Positions 1 to 5,726 of a stretch of 8,365 nucleotides of DNA are shown here, piece by piece. The position numbers and the translations under genes are program-made. The stretch is taken from assembly GCA_035633755.1 (NCBI GenBank), contig DASQEH010000083.1:1-8365 (forward strand). Direction: 5' to 3'. Under the pieces are notes generated by a model. That model saw only the letters and a list, made by a program, of their open reading frames with translations, made no database searches and was not told where the DNA came from. This stretch comes from DASQEH01 sp035633755. GTDB taxonomy: Bacteria > Actinomycetota > Actinomycetes > Propionibacteriales > Nocardioidaceae. Each line of letters begins with the position of its first letter. Positions within the stretch are counted from its first letter, which is position 1.

Positions 1-192
1 CTGTACCCCCCGGACAAGGTGACGCCCGAGGGCTTTGTGCTCAATGCTGATCGGTGGGAGCAGGCTGCCCGGTCGTACTTGGCGTTCCTCGTCCTGCTCG
101 GCGTCGCAGGCTTGCTGGCCCTCGTCGGTGGGTTCACCACACTGCGACTACGTTCCGCGGGTCCGGCAGCTTCGGACACGGGACTCGGCTGA
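1..192 (+). CDS. C-terminal fragment of a membrane protein (partial)
   Basis: The window opens inside a reading frame (frame 1) that runs 63 residues to a TGA at 190-192; its start lies outside. The fragment begins LYPPDKVTPEG and continues with a polar stretch ending in DRWEQAARSY. One clear membrane span follows (about residues 28-46, rich in Leu, Val, Gly and Ala), then a short Arg-containing, probably cytoplasmic tail (LRLRSAGPA...). I do not recognise the family from this fragment. It converges with the PIG-L gene across about 57 bp, in which I see no clear terminator hairpin. Codon use is normal for the window. Function is unknown; integral membrane location is well supported. Confidence 0.65.
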   Translation: MYPPDKVTPEGFVLNADRWEQAARSYLAFLVLLGVAGLLALVGGFTTLRLRSAGPAASDTGLG

Positions 193-249
193 CAATCGCG
201 CGGAAGCGCTGGTCTTACCTACCTGGCCGAGATTCAATAGCCTCGAAGT

Positions 250-1059
250 TCACGACAGCAACGATGACTCCACGGGGCCTTCAGTCCAAGCAGGATCAAC
301 TCGCACCAGGTGATCGGCGCTGAGAAACGCGTTCCGTAGGTCGGTGGGCAAACCCTCGTACGGCGAGACCTGCGACCTGTGTGCCGCCATGGCGGCTTCT
401 CGAGTGCTGAGGTACTCCCCTGTGTCTAGGACGGTCGTGATTTCCTCGAGAGGGGTGCCCAGTTCGCCCAGTGCCAAGTAGTCAGATCCCGGATTCTGTG
501 ACGCCATCAGGTCTGCCCACTGGCGCATCAGGTGGCGGGGCAGGCACCAAAGGTAGGTCGCCTGAGTCCGCCACCGCGCTGTGCGTACGGCCTCCAACGT
601 GGCGTCACGGATGGTGGCGTGATCGCGATGGCCATCGCTACCGTCGAGCGTCACCACTACGTCAGGCTCAATGGCTTCGATGATGCCGCCGACCTTGGTC
701 ACCACATCACTGGGCGGCGCGGCGACGAGCGAGCCGATCGGCGCCGGCCCGGTCATCCCTGAGTCGACGAAGTCCAGCAGCTCAACTCGGGCGACGCCAA
801 GTATCTCCGCGGCCTTGTGAAGCTCGCTCTCGCGTACGGCGGCGATGGTGTGGCCTTCAGGTACCGACCCGGCCGTGGGCTCACCGGCTTCGCCTCGGGT
901 GGCGCAGCAAACGGTGACGATGAAGCCGTTGCTGACCGCGTAGGCCAAGAGGGACCCACAGCCGAACGACTCGTCATCTGGATGCGCGACAACCGCGAGC
1001 AGCCGCCGCGAAGTGTCCCGGTCGTGAGAGGACGAAATCGCCTCGTCGCCCATGGTCAT
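250..1059 (-). CDS. PIG-L (LmbE-like) family deacetylase
   Basis: Predicted zinc-dependent deacetylase of the PIG-L/LmbE superfamily, which removes N-acetyl groups from sugar-linked substrates (mycothiol pathway MshB, Mca and many natural-product or glycolipid relatives). From the chosen ATG the protein has 269 residues. The hallmark AHPDDE motif is at residues 25-30, where the His and the first Asp bind zinc and the second Asp is the usual catalytic base. A conserved RESE element is at 76-79, and GHRDH at 143-147 supplies the third metal-binding His. The ATG at 1059 is preferred over the in-frame ATG at 1095 because it has a GGGAG Shine-Dalgarno-like site 8 nt upstream; the longer form has none. 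No signal peptide or membrane span is visible, so it is probably cytoplasmic. It is not obviously MshB or Mca, and the substrate cannot be told from sequence. It appears to be transcribed alone. Confidence 0.9.
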   Translation of the reverse strand: MTMGDEAISSSHDRDTSRRLLAVVAHPDDESFGCGSLLAYAVSNGFIVTVCCATRGEAGEPTAGSVPEGHTIAAVRESELHKAAEILGVARVELLDFVDSGMTGPAPIGSLVAAPPSDVVTKVGGIIEAIEPDVVVTLDGSDGHRDHATIRDATLEAVRTARWRTQATYLWCLPRHLMRQWADLMASQNPGSDYLALGELGTPLEEITTVLDTGEYLSTREAAMAAHRSQVSPYEGLPTDLRNAFLSADHLVRVDPAWTEGPVESSLLS

Positions 1060-1203
1060 CCGCTTCGCTCCCTGGCTCGTCGACGCCACGGACATGATGC
1101 GGCCATCGAGCGATAGCGCTGGTAGCCAGTGGCAAGAAGCGAAACTCTAGCTTCGGCCCGTTCGGGCAGCGTCGAGGCCCCTGGTGCGACTGCCTGCTTA
1201 GGC

Positions 1204-1275
1204 TCAGGTGCGCTTGACGAAGTAGATAATCGCCAAGATAACCAGGATCACCAGAAGGATATACAGAATGTTCAT
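1204..1275 (-). CDS. putative 23-residue membrane peptide
   Basis: A tiny open frame encodes 23 residues: MNILYILLV, then a run of Ile, Leu, Val and Ala, ending YFVKRT. It is one uninterrupted hydrophobic helix with a Lys-Arg tail, the pattern of a single-span small membrane protein with its C-terminus facing the cytoplasm (positive-inside rule). Many actinobacterial genomes contain unannotated peptides of this kind, but I cannot assign a named family. In favour: the unusual composition, and a stress-sigma-like promoter about 145 bp upstream on the same strand (1419-1443). Against: no good Shine-Dalgarno precedes the ATG (an upstream in-frame TTG at 1281 is possible), and short hydrophobic frames can arise by chance. 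It lies upstream of and codirectional with the PIG-L gene, with 144 bp between stop and start. Confidence 0.4.
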   Translation of the reverse strand: MNILYILLVILVILAIIYFVKRT

Positions 1276-1418
1276 ACGCAAATGGTACTCGAAAACGCAG
1301 TGCCCACGCGCAGATGACGCAATACCGATACCAGGAAGGCTTGCATCGCCGTCGCTCGCTTTTCTTGCGAGGCACTAGCCAAAGGCGGGCCTGCCCGCCG
1401 GAGTGACATCGCCAACGG

Positions 1419-1443
1419 GTACCCGCGAGCGGGCACAAGCAAC
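1419..1443 (-). promoter_or_regulatory. SigB/SigF-like promoter candidate for the 23-residue peptide
   Basis: Read on the minus strand, GTTG (1443-1440) is followed by 15 nt and then GGGTAC (1424-1419). This resembles the general-stress sigma promoters of actinobacteria, about GTTT or GNNT, 14-16 nt, GGGTAC/T. The -35 match is three of four to GTTT. It would give a leader of roughly 130-140 nt containing the hairpins at 1384-1399 and 1355-1371. The GGGTACCC core is palindromic, but no matching -35 element is seen on the plus strand, so the minus direction is favoured. This is motif matching only. Confidence 0.35.
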
Positions 1444-1444
1444 A

Positions 1445-1463
1445 GGAACTGTTCGAACGTTCC
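1445..1463. repeat. nested inverted repeat, possible operator
   Basis: The sequence reads GGAAC, T, GTTCGAAC, GTTCC: an 8-bp perfect palindrome at 1451-1458 flanked by GGAAC/GTTCC arms. It sits directly upstream of the minus-strand -35 candidate and about 43 bp before the plus-strand gene at 1506, which suits a regulator of either divergent gene. It superficially recalls SOS boxes but lacks the CGAAC-N4-GTTCG spacing. Confidence 0.4.
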
Positions 1464-1505
1464 CGACCAGATGACGTAGGTCCCCCAGGGATGCACACTT
1501 GACCG

Positions 1506-1901
1506 ATGATCAGCCGCGACTTGGCGCAACGGCTCCAGCAGGCCGGTGCTGCATGGACACCCACCGCAGGTGACAGGTTCTTCATCCCTGCTCAGATGGA
1601 TGACGAGGTCTTCACCATCAGCGACATGGTGGTCGAGGTGCACGAGGTACCGGGCGGGCGACACTTCGACTTCAATGGAACGACTGAGTGGGCGCTGGAT
1701 ACCATCGCGCAGAGCGAGGTGGTGTGGCTACCCCGAGAGGAGCAGCTTCGAACGCTGCTCGGAACCGCCTTCTTGTCGATGCAGGCGACACCGGGCGGCT
1801 TCATCGTTGTCATCGAGCAGGGGGGGCGGGAGGAACGTCACATCGACATCGACGCGGAATGTGCGTACGCCCGAGCCGTCTTGTCGCTGCACACGAGGTG
1901 A
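1506..1901 (+). CDS. conserved actinobacterial protein, often annotated CpaE-like
   Basis: The product is a 131-residue soluble protein with no signal peptide or membrane span. It opens with MISRDLAQRLQQAG, followed by a block around AGDRFFIP, a long DDEVFTISDMVVEVHE stretch, FNGTTEWALD at roughly 57-66, VVWLPREEQLRTLLG near 72-86, and a terminal AYARAVLSL helix. From memory this matches a small actinobacterial family that databases label pilus assembly protein CpaE. It lacks the receiver and ATPase domains of true CpaE, and no pilus genes are nearby, so that label should not be taken as function. The start has only a weak AGGGA site about 14 nt upstream. The 3' end converges with the HNH gene, 8 bp between stops. 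Family membership is likely; biochemical role is unknown. Confidence 0.8.
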   Translation: MISRDLAQRLQQAGAAWTPTAGDRFFIPAQMDDEVFTISDMVVEVHEVPGGRHFDFNGTTEWALDTIAQSEVVWLPREEQLRTLLGTAFLSMQATPGGFIVVIEQGGREERHIDIDAECAYARAVLSLHTR

Positions 1902-1909
1902 GCAGCGAG

Positions 1910-2614
1910 CTAGATCGGTGCCCGTATCACGTGGAGGATCGGGTTGCGGCAGCCAGTCGCAAGCTCGTGCAGCCTGCGCTTCTCCGCGCGATCGACGGTG
2001 AGGGACCATCGAACCTTCACCGCCACCCAGGACCTGAGGTAACGGCAGTGTGAGTACTGAGGGAGCCACTCGGCGATGTCCTGGTCGCTCTTGGACGAGT
2101 TGACGTTGTCGGTGACGGCAACGAGCGTGCGGTGATCGCGAAGGTCGTTCGCGTACCTCTCCCGCGTGCTCCCGGCCCACCGTCGAGCACCGGAGTCCCA
2201 GGCCTCGGCCAGCGGAACCAGATGGTCGACATCCACGTCGCCGGAGTCCCGCCACACCGTGGCGTCGTAGTACGAGAACCACCTCCCGCGCGTGATGTCG
2301 CAGCCGCTCACCTGGACGAGGCTCTCGGCGGCCAGCACCTCATCGCGCGTGTCCTGGCAGTCCCCGTTGGCATCAGTCCAGTGCCGGAACAGCTCGCGGT
2401 CGTAGCCAACTCGGATCTCGCGGGCCACAGGAAGCATTCGGATGGCGGCTCGCAGACGGACGTCGATGGCTCGAGCGCTCGACGACGCGTCAGACCCCAC
2501 CGTGCGCGACATAGTCGGGTGGGGGTTACTGAGGGTCGCAGCCGCAGCGGTGGTCGGCACCGCGGTGGCGACCACCAACGCGAGAAGAGATGTCACGAGT
2601 GGCACAGGGCGCAT
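1910..2614 (-). CDS. secreted HNH endonuclease family protein (DUF1524-like)
   Basis: Predicted exported nuclease of the HNH/DUF1524 type (related to the C-terminal domain of GmrSD), 234 residues from the ATG at 2614. That start has AGGGAAA about 10 nt upstream and places a classic Sec signal peptide at the N-terminus: Arg near the start, hydrophobic core at residues 6-20, then TTAAAA as probable cleavage region. The nuclease core is DVDHLVPLAEAW (about 128-139), with Asp130-His131 as expected metal and catalytic residues, then YANDL, a TLVAVTDNVNSSKSD segment (163-177) carrying the conserved Asn and Lys, and a W-LP...C-Y...W..VK tail. Cys86, Cys105, Cys190 and Cys222 could form disulfides outside the cell. 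Such proteins are common in actinobacteria and probably degrade extracellular DNA, but specific substrates are not known. The upstream in-frame region to 2710 lacks signal character and is rejected as coding. Confidence 0.9.
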   Translation of the reverse strand: MRPVPLVTSLLALVVATAVPTTAAAATLSNPHPTMSRTVGSDASSSARAIDVRLRAAIRMLPVAREIRVGYDRELFRHWTDANGDCQDTRDEVLAAESLVQVSGCDITRGRWFSYYDATVWRDSGDVDVDHLVPLAEAWDSGARRWAGSTRERYANDLRDHRTLVAVTDNVNSSKSDQDIAEWLPQYSHCRYLRSWVAVKVRWSLTVDRAEKRRLHELATGCRNPILHVIRAPI

Positions 2615-2710
2615 AGAGGCAGTTTCCCTACAGCTCAGCCAGGCAGCAAGGACGCCACGCTGGGCACGCCTTGGTCCTGGCCCGCCCTCACTGACCAATT
2701 GACAACGCAA

Positions 2711-2742
2711 AACGGCCGCGACCTCGAAAGGTCGCGGCCGTT
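2711..2742 (-). terminator. intrinsic terminator of the GlsB-like gene
   Basis: Perfect 14-bp inverted repeat (2711-2724 with 2729-2742). On the minus strand the loop is TTCG and the stem ends in TT, directly followed by TTGCGTTGT, giving a short run of four T's. It starts 22 bp after the GlsB-like stop and ends upstream of the HNH start, so it insulates the two minus-strand genes. The stem is also very strong on the plus strand, but no plus-strand gene reads into it. Confidence 0.85.
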
Positions 2743-2764
2743 CAGGCTTGGTCAGTGCGGTGTG

Positions 2765-3037
2765 TCAGACCCGCCTGGTCGTGTTCCTGCCGGTCACCGT
2801 GGATGCGATGACGACCAGCACGGCCGCTACCACAATGGCGACGATCCAGCGGACCCAGTCGACCCCACCGCTGCCATCTCCGCCGAATGCGGCGTAGATG
2901 TACCAGCCGATAAGGACCCCACCGATGCCGCACAGAATAGTCAGCCAGATCGGGATATTATCTTTGTCGCCGGGAGCGGCGAACTTGCCAAGCAGACCGA
3001 TGATGATGCCCGCGATGATGACTCCGATGATACTCAT
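2765..3037 (-). CDS. GlsB/YeaQ/YmgE family stress-response membrane protein
   Basis: Small integral membrane protein of 90 residues in the transglycosylase-associated (GlsB/YeaQ/YmgE) family, whose members are induced by general, acid or osmotic stress; their molecular activity is unresolved. Three spans are visible: about residues 3-18, 29-50 (with the glycine-rich LCGIGGVLIGWYIY block) and 62-82. The family signature G-LGK-A-PGD lies at 14-24 (GLLGKFAAPGD). The C-terminal tail is basic (GRNTTRRV). The ATG at 3037 has a GAGAGGTGG Shine-Dalgarno site close upstream. A stress-sigma-like promoter sits about 50 bp upstream (3088-3112) and a strong terminator follows, so it looks like a single-gene transcript. 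Confidence 0.92.
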   Translation of the reverse strand: MSIIGVIIAGIIIGLLGKFAAPGDKDNIPIWLTILCGIGGVLIGWYIYAAFGGDGSGGVDWVRWIVAIVVAAVLVVIASTVTGRNTTRRV

Positions 3038-3087
3038 CGTCCACCTCTCTCGTATGTTTCTGAGCCGCGACTTACGGCATTTACATG

Positions 3088-3112
3088 GTACCCGTTTTTG
3101 CGCCTTTCATCC
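3088..3112 (-). promoter_or_regulatory. SigB/SigF-like promoter candidate for the GlsB-like gene
   Basis: On the minus strand GGAT (3112-3109) is followed by 15 nt and GGGTAC (3093-3088). This fits the GNNT, 14-16 nt, GGGTAC/T pattern described for Streptomyces SigB. The implied start site is about 40-45 nt before the ATG, a sensible leader length. GlsB-type proteins are known stress genes, which supports the reading. Confidence 0.45.
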
Positions 3113-3161
3113 GATTGCGACACGACTTGAACGTCCCGCACCACTCCGCCCCGGCTCTCTT

Positions 3162-3182
3162 GGCGTAGTCGGCGCTACCGCC
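3162..3182 (-). terminator. weak terminator candidate after the HEAT-repeat gene
   Basis: Immediately after the HEAT gene stop there is an imperfect hairpin: GGC plus GTAG (3162-3168) pairs with CTAC plus GCC (3175-3182) across a 6-nt loop with one bulged base. No U-tract follows, so it would be a U-less type at best. Confidence 0.3.
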
Positions 3183-3183
3183 G

Positions 3184-3624
3184 TCAAGCAACGGTGGTCA
3201 GCCGCACGAGCGCCCGCGTCGCTGCCACCCGGACACGAGGGGCGGGGTCGTCCACCAGTGCCGCCACCCTGTCAAGGGCGTCGTCGATCCGATGGCGAGC
3301 TACGACTTTGGCGGCCATCTCCCTCACCCGCCACGCGTCGTCCTCCAGCGCGGCCCGAATAGCCTCCGTTGCGCTGGCATCCCACGCCCAGAGCACGCCT
3401 CTGGCACCCCAGACGCGAAGCCAGTAGGTGTCAGCATGCACACCGCCATCGAGGAACTTCCTGGCGCCCGGACCACCCAGTGTGACCAGCAGCTCCGCCT
3501 CCACTTCCCTACCCTCGATGAGCCGAACGCACGTGGCAACGACGGCCGCCTTCCCTCGACGGGCGCACTCCTGCTCCACTCTCTGCCGAGGCGTCATCCC
3601 CGAGCAAGAGGCCGTTGCCGCCAC
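3184..3624 (-). CDS. HEAT-repeat protein
   Basis: The product is a 146-residue soluble protein. The start is GTG at 3624, chosen because a perfect AGGAGG-type site sits 6 nt upstream (about 3631-3637); the ATG at 3597 has none. Residues 10-60 form a charged helical region (QRVEQECARRGKAAVVATCVRLIEG). About residues 84-146 look like two HEAT-type helical repeats: IRAALEDDAWRVREMAAKVVARH, then DRVAALVDDPAPRVRVAATRALVRLT. Both carry the typical D-D/P-x-x-V-R-x-x-A pattern. Such repeats are protein-interaction scaffolds and imply no catalysis. The ribosome site overlaps the stop of the upstream membrane protein gene (12 bp between stop and start), so the two are probably translationally coupled and may act together. 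The partner is unknown. Confidence 0.82.
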   Translation of the reverse strand: MAATASCSGMTPRQRVEQECARRGKAAVVATCVRLIEGREVEAELLVTLGGPGARKFLDGGVHADTYWLRVWGARGVLWAWDASATEAIRAALEDDAWRVREMAAKVVARHRIDDALDRVAALVDDPAPRVRVAATRALVRLTTVA

Positions 3625-3636
3625 GTGTGATCCTCC

Positions 3637-4251
3637 TCACCTCGGATAAGGCCTCAACCCCATTCGTCTCAGCTCGAGTGACGCAAGATTCCTGATCGCG
3701 ACGGGATCACCCGTGCGCCAGCCCTCCATGTCCTTTGTGCTGATGCTCGCCAGATCATCAAGTGACCCGCGGGCAATGGCTCGGATAGCCAGCAGCTCCG
3801 GTCCGCATTCTGCGTCGCGCAGTCGGACAGCCCTGCCGGCCTTTCGGGCGAAATGGAGACGGAAGAGCAGCCAGACGCAGACGATGGCCAGGGCAGGAAT
3901 GGCGCCCGTCACCCACCCCAGGGTCGCCGCCAACGTCTCCACCACGTCCTGCAGTTGTCGGCCCGCTGACTCGATCTCCCGGCTGGCGTCCTCTGCCGTG
4001 CCGAACGGCGCGGCAACCCCGTCGTCCACGAGCGGAAGGTTGTCAACAGCTCCCCCGGCATCCCTCATCCCGTCGGCCAGCGAGTCCCCTGCGTCCTCGA
4101 GGCGGCGACCAGGGTCGGCCAGCTTGCCGACGAGGTCGTGCACCAGGCGGCCGAGCCACCAACAGGCTAACAACCCCAGCACGGTCAGAATGTCTGCACA
4201 GACCTGCAACCCACGGCGCTTGGGCGTTTCGGCGTACCACTGAAGGGCCAT
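3637..4251 (-). CDS. two-span membrane protein of unknown function
   Basis: About 204 residues from the ATG at 4251 (a GTG two codons upstream, at 4257, is equally possible; neither has a clear ribosome site). In numbering from the GTG, the first membrane span is about residues 20-38 (ADILTVLGLLACWWLG) and the second about 113-133 (GWVTGAIPALAIVCVWLLF). Between them is an acidic helical segment of about 70 residues (LADPGRRLEDAGDSLADG..., then REIESAGRQLQDVVETLA) that could form an amphipathic or coiled-coil domain; by topology it is probably extracytoplasmic. The C-terminal 70 residues are soluble, probably cytoplasmic, with ELLAIRAIARGSLDDL and WRTGDPVAIRNLASLELRRMG. I do not recognise a family. 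It lies 81 bp downstream of the phosphatase gene and is closely followed by the HEAT-repeat gene, so a three-gene operon is plausible. Confidence 0.78.
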   Translation of the reverse strand: MALQWYAETPKRRGLQVCADILTVLGLLACWWLGRLVHDLVGKLADPGRRLEDAGDSLADGMRDAGGAVDNLPLVDDGVAAPFGTAEDASREIESAGRQLQDVVETLAATLGWVTGAIPALAIVCVWLLFRLHFARKAGRAVRLRDAECGPELLAIRAIARGSLDDLASISTKDMEGWRTGDPVAIRNLASLELRRMGLRPYPR

Positions 4252-4332
4252 AGGCACGTGTGTAGCCCATACGGGCTCATCACACCGGGCTGGGTCTCCA
4301 CACGCCGACTCACTGGCGTAACGAGTGCTGCG

Positions 4333-5439
4333 TCAGCCGGACGGAGACGCCGTAGGCGCCCGGCCTTCGACGGCAGCGCGAACCGCATCGCGCGACTCGA
4401 CGTCGATAAGTCCGATCGAGTGCGCATGGTCGGCCGCGACTGCGTGGTCCGGTACGAGCAACAGCGTGACGCCCGCGTCGGCCAGCTCGGTCGCAAGCCG
4501 TCTCACCTCTCGCGCGCGAACCGGTGACCTCGGGGGGACGTCTCGGATGTAGACGGCGTGGAGCCGGTCCCCATGCGCCCGGGCGACGGCAGCGTATGCC
4601 GCTGGGTCGTCCTGGCCGCTGTCACCAACCAGCACCCAGATCAGGGAGGGATGCTCCTCGACCAGCCGACTGATGACACGCGCCTTGAACGCGACGCTGG
4701 CCTCGCGGAACAACCAGGCTCCGCTGGGCCCCCAGTCGGTCATCAGCAACGGCCCCTCGGGAAACCCGTGACGCACCATGAAACGCTGCAACACCGCGTG
4801 CAGGTTCCATGCTCCGGTCGAGACATAGAAGAACTGCGCGTGGCCGCCGGCTCCCTCCACCAGCCCTCGGTAGAACTGTGACGCTCCGGCAATCTCCGTA
4901 CGACCGTGCTCAGGGACGAACAATGTCGTGCGTACGGCGTCCAGCAGCCGGGTGAGCCCGGTGTGGATGATCGTGTCGTCGATGTCGCTCACCACACCGA
5001 GATGCGCCGCTGGGTCGACGACGAGCAGCCGCCCCGTGACGGAGTAGCTGGGTTCCCTCGTCAGCGTGAACGTCACACTGTGCCATCCCGGCTCGAGCTC
5101 CGGGAGCGACAGCGTCACCTCCACGTATCCCTCGGGGCCAGCGCTGGCATGCCGGACGTGTCCGGCGACGGAGATGGACACCGGTTCGTCGGGAATCTCC
5201 ACACTGAGGAAGTGCGCAAGTCCGGCCGTCAAGCCGAGTCGTGGCCGACTCAGATCCACGTCACGACGCATCAGCAAGACGCGGGCCCTGATATGGACCT
5301 GTGACGTCGTCCCGTAACTGATGTACGGCGACACGACCGCACCCCAACCCGGGCGCGTGCGGAAGTACTCGCTGAGGCGGCGGTCCACGACCCGCTCGGC
5401 CCGTACGACCAACGACGCCACAGTCGATCGGGCCCTCAT
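4333..5439 (-). CDS. App1-family phosphatidate phosphatase-like protein (DUF2183)
   Basis: Predicted Mg-dependent phosphatase of the HAD-like App1/DUF2183 family, whose yeast founder dephosphorylates phosphatidic acid. The protein has 368 residues, normal for bacterial members. An N-terminal beta-rich domain (about 35-142, including SYGTTSQVHIRARVLL and PELEPGWHSVTFTLTREPSYSV) precedes the catalytic domain. The HAD motif I is VVSDIDDTIIHTG (149-161), with Asp152 the expected nucleophile and Asp154 the acid/base. Motif II is FYVSTGAWNLH (204-214), Lys252 is the likely motif III lysine, and VGDSGQDDP (271-279) is motif IV. There is no signal peptide, so it probably acts at the inner face of the membrane or in the cytoplasm. 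The ATG at 5439 has no strong Shine-Dalgarno. Bacterial substrates are not established; lipid phosphatase activity is an inference from the family. Confidence 0.92.
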   Translation of the reverse strand: MRARSTVASLVVRAERVVDRRLSEYFRTRPGWGAVVSPYISYGTTSQVHIRARVLLMRRDVDLSRPRLGLTAGLAHFLSVEIPDEPVSISVAGHVRHASAGPEGYVEVTLSLPELEPGWHSVTFTLTREPSYSVTGRLLVVDPAAHLGVVSDIDDTIIHTGLTRLLDAVRTTLFVPEHGRTEIAGASQFYRGLVEGAGGHAQFFYVSTGAWNLHAVLQRFMVRHGFPEGPLLMTDWGPSGAWLFREASVAFKARVISRLVEEHPSLIWVLVGDSGQDDPAAYAAVARAHGDRLHAVYIRDVPPRSPVRAREVRRLATELADAGVTLLLVPDHAVAADHAHSIGLIDVESRDAVRAAVEGRAPTASPSG

Positions 5440-5726
5440 AGGACGCGCCGGGGGCCCACTCCGCTGCAGTCAGCGCCCGTCCACCACGTCACGGTGACAC
5501 CCTCCCACGTGCCGCGCCTCATGGCTACGGAACGGCTCCGGTGGGTCGTGTTGCGGGGTGATACCTCGATCGGCCGCACCCCGGCCACTCATCGCTGCGC
5601 CCGAAACGGCATAAGGGCTGCGTCAAAGGGCATGGTGCTGCGTAAGGGTTTCTCGTGGTCGCCCGGGCGGCTCGAGCCCCAGGCCCTGGGGTTGACGAAG
5701 ACAGCCCCAGGGCCGACCCCTTTTGG
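5440..5726. other. intergenic region without a credible gene
   Basis: This 287-bp gap lies between the DUF6328 stop and the phosphatase start, both on the minus strand. Open frames here have no family character or ribosome sites. It contains an 11-bp inverted repeat GTCAC-G-GTGAC (5488-5498), 49 bp before the phosphatase ATG, a short direct repeat (5617-5630 and 5637-5648), and the hairpin described separately at 5682-5714. The phosphatase promoter is presumably here but no consensus match stands out. Confidence 0.5.
5682..5714 (-). terminator. hairpin terminator candidate of the DUF6328 gene
   Basis: GGCCCTGGGG (5682-5691) pairs perfectly with CCCCAGGGCC (5705-5714). The stem can extend by three pairs (TTG with CAG, one wobble), leaving a 7-nt loop. 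It lies 12 bp beyond the DUF6328 stop. On the minus strand no T-run follows, as is common for actinobacterial terminators; on the plus strand it is followed shortly by TTTT (5721-5724), but no plus-strand gene is upstream. A competing shorter hairpin shares part of the stem (5677-5691). Confidence 0.6.

Larger units (their letters stand above)
1276..1505. other. hairpin-rich intergenic region
   Basis: This gap lies between the divergent 23-residue peptide frame (minus) and the CpaE-like gene (plus). I see no credible larger gene; longer frames crossing it are shadows of the neighbour. It holds several inverted repeats: CTCGC/GCGAG (1355-1359 with 1367-1371), GGCGGGC/GCCCGCC (1384-1390 with 1393-1399), CCCGC/GCGGG (1422-1426 with 1429-1433) and a nested palindrome at 1445-1463. 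It also contains the palindrome GGGTACCC at 1417-1424, part of the minus-strand promoter candidate. The most economical reading is a divergent control region with a structured leader for the minus-strand transcript. Confidence 0.5.

Noticed and set aside
250..1059. Specific naming of the PIG-L protein as mshB or mca
   Set aside because: The motifs are shared across the whole superfamily and no mycothiol genes are adjacent; sequence alone does not separate the subfamilies here.
1417..1422. Plus-strand GGGTAC as a stress promoter for the gene at 1506
   Set aside because: No GTTT- or GNNT-type element is found 14-16 nt upstream on the plus strand; the match arises from the palindromic GGGTACCC.
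1445..1463. LexA/SOS box
   Set aside because: The GAAC and GTTC half-sites are present but not in the CGAAC-N4-GTTCG arrangement required by actinobacterial LexA.
974..1664. Minus-strand frames crossing the PIG-L 5' region and the 1276-1505 gap
   Set aside because: They overlap well-supported genes in other frames, have no ribosome sites, and read as random Arg/Ser/Pro/Ala-rich GC-driven sequence.
2132..3130. Plus-strand open frame of 332 codons
   Set aside because: Shadow of the HNH nuclease and GlsB-like genes; it crosses the strong terminator and has no domain signature.
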